Shown: piece after piece, positions 25,741 to 34,620 of the stretch
Numbering within the stretch: the stretch's first letter is position 1
Layout: every line of letters begins with the position of its first letter
From: an uncultured Pirellulaceae bacterium
GTDB lineage: Bacteria; Planctomycetota; Planctomycetia; Pirellulales; Pirellulaceae
DNA: 37,423 bases
Direction: 5' to 3'
Assembly: GCA_938036435.1 (NCBI GenBank)
Contig: CALHPU010000140.1
Span: 1-37,423 of the forward strand
The notes under the pieces: generated by a model
Databases searched by the model: none
Seen by the model: the letters and a program-made list of their open reading frames with translations, nothing else
What the model was told of the DNA's origin: nothing
Made by a program: the position numbers and the translations under genes

Positions 25741-28182
25741 ATGAAGTTCCAATCCAAAGTTTGCTGCTATAGCAGTCGTACGAAAAACTATACCGGCTTA
25801 AGCTGTACCGGCTTTCGTGTGTTTTTAGGGATGCTGATCTCTTTCGCTGCGTTGGCCTTTTTGAACACAGACTCAGCTCTGGGACAGAACGCCTTTCAGG
25901 TTCCAGACTTCAAGAGCGCTAGCCCGTTTGATCAATCAACTCCGTTTGGCGAGACAGCCGACGGCCAAATCGTTGAAGAGGATCCGGTTACCTTATCTGC
26001 CAGTTTTTCCTCCAACGGTGATGGTACCGGAGAGCTAACCGTGATGGCCAAGGTGGCCGAGGCGATGCATATTTTCTCGGTGACTCAACCCTTGGGCGTT
26101 GGCGCTCCTAAACGCACAAAAATTCGCATCGATGATTCTGACGATGTGGAATTGACGGGAGAATTTCAGCCAAACAAAGATCCGCACATCAAACAGGTGG
26201 CCGGTCAGAAGTTTAAAGCTGAGGAGCACACCGGCGAGGTCGTTTTTACCGCTCCGCTGAAATTCAAAACAGGCGTCGATCCTGCGAACGTCGAGATCAC
26301 GGTTAAGTACGATGGACAGGCATGCGAAGATGGCGAGCACGGTTCTTGTTTTCCCGTAAGCGCGTCGTTGGCGGCGGTTTTTGTTGGGCAACAGGAAACC
26401 GTCGCGGCAGGCGAGAAGTTCAAGATCTCCACGCTGCACGTTGTTTTATCTGGAACGATGGCTCGAATAGACGGAGACAAAGAAGTCGGCGGTCCAGTTG
26501 AACCGGGAGACAATATTCGCATATCGATTATGGCCGAGCCACTCGATGGATACCACGTTTACCCATACTCAGAGGACACCGATTTAGCGCCAGCCAAAGC
26601 GACCTTGATCGCGATTCAAAAGACGGGCAAGTGGGGGATCACTGGTCCTAATTCGAAACAGATACCGATCCAAAAAATAGTAGATGGCGAGCAAACGCGC
26701 TTCTACGAACAGCCCGTCACATGGACATACGACGTCAACGTGCCTCGCAAATTGGAGAACATGTCCAATACCATCGGCGGTTTGATGTTGATGTTGACTT
26801 GCAGTGACGAGAATTGCGACCGCCCAACAGTGATCAACTGGTCAGCCAATATCGCGGTAGGTCAAGAGATAAGTAATCGTGGGCTGAATTTTATCGAAGC
26901 CGGCCACAATATCGAGCAAGCAAAAGAAGCCTTCCGCAATCAGGCCAAACTAATGGGTGGCGGCCAAGACGGCGGTGAGTGGGCAGGCTACTCACCGTGG
27001 TTGGTTGTTCCAGCAGCGTTCTTGGCGGGATTCATATTGAACTTTATGCCATGCGTCCTGCCGGTAATTGGACTCAAGGTCATGTCGTTCATGCACCAAG
27101 CAGGTCAGAATCCGCGGAAAGTGTTTTTCCTGAACGTCGTTTTCTTCTTAGGAATGCTCTCGGTATTCATGGTTTTGGCTTTCTTGGCCGTGCAGTTTGG
27201 GCTGGGGTGGGGAGAGCAATTTGAAAGTCTAACTTTCAAAGTTATTATGATCGCGGTGATCGTAGTATTCGGGCTTAGCTTTTTCGGTGTCTGGGAGATT
27301 CCAATACCCGGTTTTGGTGGCGGCGGGCTCGATCAAAAAGAAGGCGTCCTCGGCGCATTTTTCAAAGGTATCCTCACCACCATTCTTGCAACACCTTGCA
27401 GCGGCCCTCTCCTGATACCTGCAGTTATCTGGGCGATCTCTCAACCTGCTTACCTGACCTACATGGTTTTCGCAGCGCTGGGGCTGGGTATGGGTTTCCC
27501 CTACATCGTGCTTGGCGCGATGCCAAAACTAACGAAGTATCTTCCCAAGCCTGGACCATGGATGGAAACATTCAAGAAAGTTATGGGGTTTGTGATGTTG
27601 GGCACGGCCGTATTTCTGGCCGGTTCGATCGAATCAAAATACATGGTGTCGCTACTGTCGATGCTGGTAATTCTAGGGTTCGCTTGTTGGTGGATGGGGC
27701 GCACGCCAATGACCGCACCGTTGGGACAGAGGCTTAAGTCATGGGGGATCAGTGGGTTGATTGGGGCTTTTGCCGTGTGGTTCAGCTTTTTCTTTCTGCT
27801 GCCGGCCAACGAGCTTGACTACCAACAGTACACACGCTGGACGCTCGATCAACACTTGGCCGAAGGACGAACGGTGTTTGTTGATTTCACCGCAGATTGG
27901 TGAGCGACGTGCAAAACAACAGAGCGGTTCGCTCTGAACACGCAAGAGATGAAGCAGTGGGTTGAATCAAACGATGTCGTCGTATTGAAGGCTGACAAGT
28001 CAAAGGATGCGCCGGAGGTTGACCAGTTGTTGCTGGAGCTTGGCAATTCCAGCAAAGGGATACCCTATTACGCGCTGATGCGTCCGGACGCCAACCCCGT
28101 TCACTTCAACGGAGTCTTTTTGTCGCCAAGCCAATTTTTAGACCAGATCGGCCCTGTGAAACCCGTAAATTTCAAAGAGTAG
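25741..28182 (+). CDS. dsbD: Thiol:disulfide interchange protein DsbD with in-frame UGA in the C-terminal thioredoxin domain (probable selenoprotein)
   Basis: An 813-residue protein if UGA at 27901-27903 is read as selenocysteine 721. DsbD moves electrons from cytoplasmic thioredoxin across the membrane to extracytoplasmic thiol proteins. After a signal region (FLGMLISFAALAF) come two N-terminal-type domains, each with a Cys pair (GQACEDGEHGSCFPV; CSDENCDRP). The membrane domain has the two redox cysteines in NFMPCVLPVIG and ATPCSGPLLIP. The thioredoxin domain begins TVFVDFTADW-U-ATCKTTE, where other DsbD proteins have CxxC; Cys724 is kept. The remainder (DVVVLKADKSKD, SSKGIPYYALMRPD) is a normal thioredoxin ending with TAG at 28180-28182. 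The frame is also open to a GTG at 25732. Ordinary gene calling would stop at 27903 and lose 93 residues. Confidence 0.9.
27901..27936 (+). promoter_or_regulatory. UGA codon and predicted SECIS hairpin of dsbD
   Basis: UGA is at 27901-27903. CAGAGCG (27920-27926) pairs perfectly with CGCTCTG (27930-27936) around the loop GTT (27927-27929). The loop G is 24 bases after the UGA, as in the ArsC-like gene, which fits a bacterial SECIS element. Confidence 0.78.
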
Positions 28183-28219
28183 GTCCGCGGACAATCTGTC
28201 TGCGACCGCTAGAATTTTT
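28182..28219 (+). terminator. Rho-independent terminator-like hairpin after dsbD
   Basis: The 3' base of the stop codon begins a stem: GGTC-C-GCGGACA (28182-28193, one bulged C) pairs with TGTCTGCGACC (28197-28207), loop ATC, with TTTTT at 28215-28219. Its position right after TAG at 28180-28182 supports that stop as the true end of dsbD, beyond the UGA. Confidence 0.6.
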
Positions 28220-28224
28220 CGGGG

Positions 28225-30168
28225 CTACTCGACCGGCTGTGCTGCCACTGATGGGTCCGGTAAGGCGTTCTCTTCTGGCACAAAGTATTCCGGTACCAAC
28301 TCGCGCAAACGTTGTCGTGTTTCTTCCGGCGGTGCGAAGACAAGGTCGATCAGACTCCGGATATCTTCGTTGACGTCTGAGAGCTTTCGGACTCGGTGAT
28401 AGGCTGACAGAATCTTTTTGTGGCCTGTTTTCATGACCTCTTCGTCGTCGTAGTAAAGTTCCTCGTACAGTTTCTCACCCGGACGAATACCGGTGTAGAC
28501 GATATCTATTGAGTCTGCAGGCAATCCGGCAAGACGAATCAAGTCGCGGGCCATATCCTCAATGCGAACCTGCTCTCCCATTTCAAGGACGAAAATTTCT
28601 CCACCCTCTCCCATCGCAGCAGCCTGAAGAACCAGTTGACTTGCTTCTGGGATCGTCATGAAGAAACGCGTCATCCGACTGTCGGTGATCGTGATCGGTC
28701 CTCCCTTTTGAATCTGCTGTTGGAAGACCGGAATCACACTACCGGCCGAACCCAGCACGTTACCAAATCGGGTGACGATAAATCGTGTATTGACCTGCGG
28801 CTCGCCGCCCAACGCCAAACAATAACGTTCGGCCATCTGTTTGGTGCAGCCCATGACGCTGGTCGGGTTGACCGATTTGTCTGTCGAGACCAAAACAAAT
28901 CGCTCGACGTTGTGTTTCACCGACATGTCGGCAACCACTTTGGTACCGTAAATATTGTTTTGAACCGCCTCACCGACGTTAGCTTCAACAAGCGGCACGT
29001 GTTTGTGAGCGGCTGCGTGAAAGACAACATCCGGTTGGTAACTGGAGAAAACTTCCTCCATCCGAGGCAAATCAGTGACACTAGCGATGCGAGGAATCAA
29101 ATCTCCATCATATTCACTGGTTCTGAGTTCGCGTTCGATGTGAAAGATTCGATTTTCACCACGCCCTAACAGTACCACAGAAGCAGGGTTGAATCTCGTG
29201 ATCTGCCGGCACAACTCCGATCCGATGCTCCCGCCAGCTCCAGTGACCAGTACTTTTTTACCAGCGATCAAAGATTCGATCTTGGTGGTGTCGAGCGATA
29301 CCGGGTCGCGTCGTAAAAGATCCTCTACCGAAACATCTCGCATTGGAATTTTACTGCTGCCGGCCAATGACTGGTCCAGTGGAGACACGACCCTGACCTT
29401 GAAACCACGCTGCGACGCAACATCCAATAACTCACGCATGTCCTTCGCGGGTAACGAACCGCTAGGGACAAAAACGTTGGTGGCGCGATAGTGATCGACC
29501 AGCTCATTGAGATCGCAGGCCGCACCGACGACCCGCATGTCACTGAAGCGTTGCTTCTTTCCCGAAATTTTCTTTGCCGAAACCAAACCCACGACGCGCG
29601 TCTTGTTGTTGGGTTGAGAGTTGATCAGGTGCGCCATCTTGGCAGCTGTGAAATTGCTTCCAATAAACAGTGCTCGGTCGAGCCCTCGTGACGAGTGGAA
29701 GATTGCAATCCGCTCATCCCAAACACGTGAGATCGATCGCAGACCGCCGATCAGAACGATCGTCAAGATAAGATCTGTAAGAACTACTCCTCTAGGGATT
29801 TGCAAATCGCCGAGTACGAAGTGATCAACCAGCACGATGGCAACGGTTGCCGTCCCCGCCGCTTTCAACAGCGTTATAAAATCCGAGAAAGTAACGTACC
29901 TCCACCATCCATGAATTGAGCCCATGAGGAAAAACACCAACATCTTGACTCCAAGCACCAAAGGCAGCGTTGCTTTGATGTTATGTAAGTACTTTTCAGG
30001 AATCCTGAAATCAAATCTCAAAGAGAATGCTACCCAGTAGATCCCTAAGAACATCAAGACGTGCCCGACCAAAAGAATCGGCAGGCGATACTTTTTCAGG
30101 AAAGCGACCCAACCTGATTCGTTTTCAGGCAAGTCAGAAGAGGAATTCGTATCGGATGGTTGAAGCAT
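28225..30168 (-). CDS. Membrane-bound nucleotide-sugar dehydratase/epimerase, CapD/WbpM family
   Basis: A 647-residue polysaccharide biosynthesis protein. About four membrane segments occupy residues 25-135, followed by a CoA-binding-like domain (ALFIGSNFTAAKMAHLINS) and an extended SDR domain from about residue 285. The NAD(P) loop is VLVTGAGGSIGSELCRQI. The active-site region reads LVSTDKSVNPTSVMGCTK, where Met stands in the place of the usual catalytic Tyr, as in the large WbpM-like members. Substrates in the family are UDP-GlcNAc-type sugars, dehydrated or epimerised for surface polysaccharide. No other polysaccharide genes are close. It converges with dsbD. Confidence 0.93.
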   Translation of the reverse strand: MLQPSDTNSSSDLPENESGWVAFLKKYRLPILLVGHVLMFLGIYWVAFSLRFDFRIPEKYLHNIKATLPLVLGVKMLVFFLMGSIHGWWRYVTFSDFITLLKAAGTATVAIVLVDHFVLGDLQIPRGVVLTDLILTIVLIGGLRSISRVWDERIAIFHSSRGLDRALFIGSNFTAAKMAHLINSQPNNKTRVVGLVSAKKISGKKQRFSDMRVVGAACDLNELVDHYRATNVFVPSGSLPAKDMRELLDVASQRGFKVRVVSPLDQSLAGSSKIPMRDVSVEDLLRRDPVSLDTTKIESLIAGKKVLVTGAGGSIGSELCRQITRFNPASVVLLGRGENRIFHIERELRTSEYDGDLIPRIASVTDLPRMEEVFSSYQPDVVFHAAAHKHVPLVEANVGEAVQNNIYGTKVVADMSVKHNVERFVLVSTDKSVNPTSVMGCTKQMAERYCLALGGEPQVNTRFIVTRFGNVLGSAGSVIPVFQQQIQKGGPITITDSRMTRFFMTIPEASQLVLQAAAMGEGGEIFVLEMGEQVRIEDMARDLIRLAGLPADSIDIVYTGIRPGEKLYEELYYDDEEVMKTGHKKILSAYHRVRKLSDVNEDIRSLIDLVFAPPEETRQRLRELVPEYFVPEENALPDPSVAAQPVE

Positions 30169-30718
30169 TTAAAATCTTAGATCAGCAAAGAGGAGCAGGA
30201 GGGGGACGAGCCACTGAGTTGAACGACCACTTGCGACGTTCTCGCAAACATTAGTAATATCATGGTCGAAGAAGGTTCTGGAATTCGGGCCGCAATAGGT
30301 CAGCAAACTCGCGAGCTCCAGAAAACGACTTGTAAAAACCAGCTCCATATTAGTCGGTGCGGCTCAAAGATCAATTGATCTGAAGCCATAAGAGGACGGA
30401 TCTTTTCTGCTGTCATCGCTATACTTTGCCTGTTCCTCAAACGCGGCTATCGCTAGGGCTACCGGCGAATTGTAGATCTTTTCGATGTTTGGTGCCGATA
30501 ACCCCCACAAACGTCCAAACTCGCCTCAACAAAATGTCGTCGTCCCGAAGGATTTTTTTTCTGCAAACGCTCCGAATAACAGCTTGATTTACCCAATTGC
30601 CCGACAATCTCGACACAATGTTTGTCAAAACTTTCAGGTGAAGTCCGGGGTAAATCTCGATGAGTTAAAATCCTCTTTCTCTGCCACTATCAGCCCGCCA
30701 AAACCGGCTTTAGGGATC
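30169..30718. other. Long intergenic region with a 14-bp perfect palindrome
   Basis: 550 bases lie between the divergent starts of the CapD-like gene and the membrane-anchored protein gene. The only marked structure is the palindrome at 30361-30387. An open frame back to 30485 would extend the downstream gene by 78 residues, but they lack domain character. Confidence 0.4.
30361..30387. promoter_or_regulatory. Palindrome, possible operator or hairpin
   Basis: AGATCAATTGATCT (30368-30381) is a perfect 14-base palindrome, flanked by GGCT and AGCC which also pair. Its position between divergent promoters suits an operator, but no regulator is known and chance occurrence cannot be excluded. Confidence 0.3.
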
Positions 30719-32098
30719 ATGCGAAATAATCCGGAAATCAAGCTTGTAACCGGCATCCTAATTTGGATTGGGCTCATCGCGCTGACAGCAATCAGTGTCA
30801 GGCACACCAATGCCATTTCGCCTAGAGCAGTTCAGGATTTAATTGGCTACATCGGTGCTCAGCGTTCATCGATCAATATCATTTCGCCCCAGCATGTCGT
30901 GCTCGGAATTGGCGACCCATTATTCGTAGAGAAAGACGGTGTTCTAGAGCCCATTGGGATGGTGACAGCCTTAAAACTGGACCAATCACAGTTGGACTTA
31001 GAGAAGCGTACTAAAACAATTCGGCTAGCGTGGGTAAAGGGAGCGCAGGTTACGTTTTTCACGGGTGGCCCTTCTTTAGGTGAAGGTGCGTCGATCGAAC
31101 TCAATGCGACAGACCAGTCTCCGGCTTGGATTGTCAAGACAATGCTAAGTCCATCGATGCGTAAAGAAATTTCGCAGTTGATCTCCGCAGCCTACAGCGA
31201 CCACCAAGAAGATCTCGTCGAGCAGTTTCGACCGGTCATCAAGAAAACGATAGTCGATTCGGCGCAGCTGGTTCGTGACAGTGTCCTCGATGAACTTAAT
31301 CGCCAGCAAGAAACGGTTGCTGCCATCAGCCATCGCTACCAAAATGATGTGATCCAAAAAGAACTGATGCCAGTAATTCAGGCCGAAGTGTGGCCGATCG
31401 TCGAAGAAGAAGCTTCTCCGTTGGTTGAGGAGATCGGCCAAGAGGTTTGGCAAGAGGTTTCTGTCTGGCGTTTTGGTTGGCGTTTTCTCTATGACAAGTC
31501 CCCGCTGCCGGACAAAAAACTGTCGCAACGCGAATTTGATCGCTTTGTTCAAAATAAAGCGTTACCGATTTTTGAATCTCATTTCGAAGACGTGATTGAA
31601 ATGCAGAAGAGAATGATCGCGCGTGTTTTGGCAAACAAAAAAGTAACGGAGACGGTTTCCACCGTTGCACGTGAGTTCTTTTCCGATGAGGAAGTCCAGA
31701 GGCTGTTCAAGGACGTATTTCGCAAAGCCGTCGTCGACAATCCAGAGCTAAGAGAGTCAATTGAACGGACATGGCAGTCAGAGGAGGCACGGAGCGCGAT
31801 GAAGATGGCCAATGGCCGGCTCGAATCGACGATCACTCGCATCGGACAGTCGCTGTTTGGGTCGCCTAAAGGCAAGATCACACCAGAGTTTGCGCGCGTA
31901 CTGAGAAATCGAGTGCTTCATAAGGACGACCGCTGGTTAGTACTGACCCCGGGGAACTCGGTCGAGCCATCAGCATCGAGCGAACCACTCCGCGCGTTGG
32001 AGTTAACGATCGCCACAAAGCAAAAAGAATTCCCAATTGGAATTGACGCTGACCAATCTGAAACTATTTCCGTTGAGACCAGAGGCGACGATGAGTAG
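30719..32098 (+). CDS. Membrane-anchored protein of unknown family coupled to an Mla-type transporter
   Basis: A 459-residue protein. One membrane helix lies at residues 8-27 (KLVTGILIWIGLIALTAISV). A beta-rich part follows (SPQHVVLGIGDPLFVEKD, GVLEPIGMVTALKLD), and then a long charged, mainly helical region from about residue 140 to 400. The C-terminal 60 residues are variable. The gene overlaps the MlaF-MlaE fusion by eight bases (ATGAGTAG), so the two are translationally coupled. The topology, a single anchor with a large outer domain, and the position suggest the substrate-binding partner that MlaD (MCE domain) provides elsewhere, but I do not see a clear MCE domain. The ATG at 30719 is preferred because the helix begins there; the frame is open to an ATG at 30485. 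Confidence 0.65.
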   Translation: MRNNPEIKLVTGILIWIGLIALTAISVRHTNAISPRAVQDLIGYIGAQRSSINIISPQHVVLGIGDPLFVEKDGVLEPIGMVTALKLDQSQLDLEKRTKTIRLAWVKGAQVTFFTGGPSLGEGASIELNATDQSPAWIVKTMLSPSMRKEISQLISAAYSDHQEDLVEQFRPVIKKTIVDSAQLVRDSVLDELNRQQETVAAISHRYQNDVIQKELMPVIQAEVWPIVEEEASPLVEEIGQEVWQEVSVWRFGWRFLYDKSPLPDKKLSQREFDRFVQNKALPIFESHFEDVIEMQKRMIARVLANKKVTETVSTVAREFFSDEEVQRLFKDVFRKAVVDNPELRESIERTWQSEEARSAMKMANGRLESTITRIGQSLFGSPKGKITPEFARVLRNRVLHKDDRWLVLTPGNSVEPSASSEPLRALELTIATKQKEFPIGIDADQSETISVETRGDDE

Positions 32099-33683
32099 TC
32101 AGACGCCAACCCAAGGCAGGCAGTGCGTACGTTTGGACAAGATCAACGTGTCGGCTGGAGGGCGGCGGTTGCTGGAAAATGTCTCTGTCGATCTTCCGGC
32201 GCAAAAGATCACATTGATCGTTGGCCCAAGCGGCGTCGGGAAATCGATATTACTGCGAATGATGGCGGGTTTGACTGAAACGTTTGAATCAGCGATTCGT
32301 GTTCAAGGCGAAGTGTTGATCGATGGTCGCTCCGCGCGGGCCGGTAATTCGGGAGTCGTATTTCAAAACTTTGCCTTGTTTGATGAAATGTCGCCGGCCG
32401 AGAATTTAAGCTTTGCGAAATCCAATGCAGCCGGCGAACCACTCAATCAAACGCCGCTAGAATTGCTGGACCAATTGCGCGTACCAGCGAATGTCCCCAC
32501 GTCGCGGCTTTCGGGCGGCCAGCGACAACGACTGGCGCTGGCCCGTACGCTGATGTTTAATCCTTCAGTGATTCTTTACGACGAACCAACTTCTGGACTA
32601 GATCCGCTAACAGGGAAACAAGTTGCGCAGCTGATCGCTCGAACCCATCAGCAATATGGGAAAACGTCGATCATCGTGACACACGACTATCGGTCCTTGT
32701 TGCCGATTGCCGAACACGTTTTCCTCTTGAATCCAGAAACACGGTCCTTGGTGGAAATGCCGCGCGACCAGTGGGAGAACATCGAGGAAGCCCTTCAGCC
32801 GATGGCAACAAACGTTCGCAAGAGCGAAGAAGTTGATGAATATCGGCTTGTATCAGATCTTCAGAGGCGCGTGACGGATTTTTTTGTGGGCACGACTCAA
32901 TCGTTGACCGCGATTGTCGGTGGCGTGCCGGCGCTGATGCCGTTGTGGAATAATCCGAGATGGGGGCTCAGGTATTTTTGGCATTTCCTCTTATTGGTGA
33001 TGGGACCGACAGCCTGTTTGTATTTGATTGCGTCGGGACTGATCAGCGGATTTGTAACGACCTATTTTACTTTCAAGTTTCTGCCGTTTAGCGCCTACAC
33101 CGAACCATTGTTGCTGGAGGATCTGCTGACGGCGTTGGGTTTTGCCACCTATCGTATCTTTGTGCCCGTGTTGTCTTGCGTGCTGATTGCCGCGAGATGC
33201 GGAGCAGCGATTACAGCCGACATTGGCGGTCGGCAATTTGGCAATCAGCTGGACGCAATGACGACCTTCGGTGTACCGCCAAAGCGTTATCTGCTGACGC
33301 CAATTATCTGGTCATTCCTAATATGCACTCCCGTGCTCACATTCCTTTCGTTCTTCGCCGCTCGACTGGTCAGCCTGATTGTGTTTGTCTTTACGCACCC
33401 CGACCGTGGTGCCAGTCTTTGGCATTACTATTTCCATCGTGGACTGGAAGAACCAGAAGCCTTTTTCTATTCGGGATTCGGCTGGCTAATAGGCAAACTG
33501 CTGTGTAGTGGTTTCGGGATCGCCGTGATTTCTTATCACGGTGGCATTTCGCCCAAACATTCCTCCACTGACGTCAGCCGAAGCGTTACTCGCACGATTT
33601 TGTGGGCGACGCTGTTTGTCTTGCTGGTGCATTTTGTATTTGCATTTCTCGAATTTGAAAATATTGTGCCAGGCGGAAAGTAG
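32091..33683 (+). CDS. Fused MlaF-MlaE-type ABC transporter (ATPase plus permease)
   Basis: A 530-residue fusion. Residues 1-225 are an ABC ATPase: Walker A GPSGVGKS (45-52), signature LSGGQRQR (140-147), Walker B VILYDEPTSGLDP (160-172), switch His in VTHD. Residues about 285-530 are an MlaE-type permease with several membrane segments and the family motif ARCGAAITADIGGRQFGNQL followed by DAMTTFGVPPKRYLLTP. In Gram-negative cells the separate MlaF and MlaE subunits move phospholipids between membranes. Here both are one chain, about 60 residues apart. GAGG is six bases before the ATG at 32091. The preceding gene overlaps it and probably encodes a partner subunit. The lipid substrate is inferred from family only. 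Confidence 0.87.
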   Translation: MSSQTPTQGRQCVRLDKINVSAGGRRLLENVSVDLPAQKITLIVGPSGVGKSILLRMMAGLTETFESAIRVQGEVLIDGRSARAGNSGVVFQNFALFDEMSPAENLSFAKSNAAGEPLNQTPLELLDQLRVPANVPTSRLSGGQRQRLALARTLMFNPSVILYDEPTSGLDPLTGKQVAQLIARTHQQYGKTSIIVTHDYRSLLPIAEHVFLLNPETRSLVEMPRDQWENIEEALQPMATNVRKSEEVDEYRLVSDLQRRVTDFFVGTTQSLTAIVGGVPALMPLWNNPRWGLRYFWHFLLLVMGPTACLYLIASGLISGFVTTYFTFKFLPFSAYTEPLLLEDLLTALGFATYRIFVPVLSCVLIAARCGAAITADIGGRQFGNQLDAMTTFGVPPKRYLLTPIIWSFLICTPVLTFLSFFAARLVSLIVFVFTHPDRGASLWHYYFHRGLEEPEAFFYSGFGWLIGKLLCSGFGIAVISYHGGISPKHSSTDVSRSVTRTILWATLFVLLVHFVFAFLEFENIVPGGK

Positions 33684-33795
33684 AACCGGTCTTTGCCCGA
33701 ATCGTTACTGTGGCATAGACTTTAAAAGACATTTTTAACTCGAGGATCACGTTCGAGCCACTGTGGCTGATCTATCCGACTACAGAGACAACCCA

Positions 33796-34335
33796 ATGAA
33801 CTCTCAAACGAAATTTCTCCCAGCGACAATGATGGCCATCGTTGCAATGTTTATTCTGGCTCAAACCGCATGCGATTCCAGCAGTAGCGTTGCCAAAAGT
33901 GACTTCACTGCCACGGGACTACGACAAGGATATCTTGCTCCTGATATCGAGGGTTCCGATCTTGAGGGTAAGCCGATGAAGCTGTCTGAATTTCGCGGGA
34001 AAGTCGTGGTGCTTGAGTTCTGGGCCGGCTTCTGACCGCCGTGTCGATCGATGTTCGATCACGGGCGGTCGCTCGTAAAGCAAAATGAAGGTAAGCCGTT
34101 CGCAATGGTTGGCGTCAACCTAGACAAAACTGCCGCCGAAGCCCTCGATTGCCAGCTGGAAAATGATCTCAATTGGCGTTCATTTTATGATGGCGGCAAC
34201 ATGAACATTCACGATGGATACGGAATCTTTGCGATCCCAACGGTGTTCGTTATCGACCACAAAGGGAAAATTCAATGGATCGGCAATGAGTTTAACGACG
34301 GCTTGGTTGACAAACTGATAGCGGAAGTCAACTAG
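33796..34335 (+). CDS. TlpA-like membrane-attached thioredoxin with in-frame UGA (probable selenoprotein, UPPC)
   Basis: ATG at 33796, in-frame TGA at 34033-34035 (codon 80), and TAG at 34333-34335: 179 residues with selenocysteine. The N-terminus has a hydrophobic export segment (MMAIVAMFILAQTAC), possibly a lipoprotein signal with an imperfect lipobox. The redoxin domain follows: APDIEGSDLEGKPMKLSEF, then VVVLEFWAGF-U-PPCRSMF. TlpA/ResA proteins have WCPPC at this site, so UGA replaces the first Cys and Cys83 is kept. Later landmarks are MVGVNLDKTAA, the cis-proline region FAIPTVFVIDHKGKI and the final helix. It should reduce disulfides outside the cytoplasm and might take electrons from DsbD. 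Ordinary gene calling would split it into 33763-34035 and 34051-34335. A GTG at 33763 is an alternative start. Confidence 0.88.
34033..34070 (+). promoter_or_regulatory. UGA codon and predicted SECIS hairpin of the TlpA-like gene
   Basis: GACCGCC (34034-34040, including the last two bases of UGA) pairs with GGCGGTC (34064-34070). GATCG (34046-34050) pairs with CGATC (34056-34060). The apical loop is ATGTT, with its G at 34053, 18 bases after the UGA. The two-part stem and the GTT loop match the ArsC-like gene. Confidence 0.75.
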
Positions 34336-34620
34336 ACACGCAAAAAGCCAGCGATGGGCACGCTCGTTATGTTGCGAATCGGGCGCAAGAGTTGCCGCTT
34401 TTGGACGCGTTGGCCAAATGGCTCGACGATCATTTATTAACCCAAGAGCCCAACCGGCAAATGAACTTTCGATCGCGTTCCGACTGAGTCTGCTATTTCG
34501 ATCGACATTGACCAAATGACAGTTTCAGAATGACGATAAGTGTTCGTGTCGATCCTCGTCAAATTTGATAAACTCTATGGGTGATCCCTCACGTCAGCCC
34601 TATTTAACATCTTTGCCCGC
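34336..34620. other. Intergenic region before the methyltransferase gene
   Basis: No complete gene is seen. A 50-codon open frame without ATG (34335-34487) has protein-like composition (LPLLDALAKWLDDHLL) and could be a gene remnant. No promoter or terminator was recognised. Confidence 0.35.

Noticed and set aside
12245..34335. Reassignment of UGA to Trp or Gly as an explanation for the in-frame UGA codons.
   Set aside because: UGA is the natural stop for several genes here (for example 2841, 25364, 37290), and all three internal UGAs sit at a catalytic Cys position rather than at Trp or Gly positions.
34335..34487. A 50-codon open frame with protein-like composition (LPLLDALAKWLDDHLL) after the TlpA-like gene.
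   Set aside because: There is no start codon in frame, no recognised family, and the length is within chance. It may be a gene remnant but cannot be supported as a feature.
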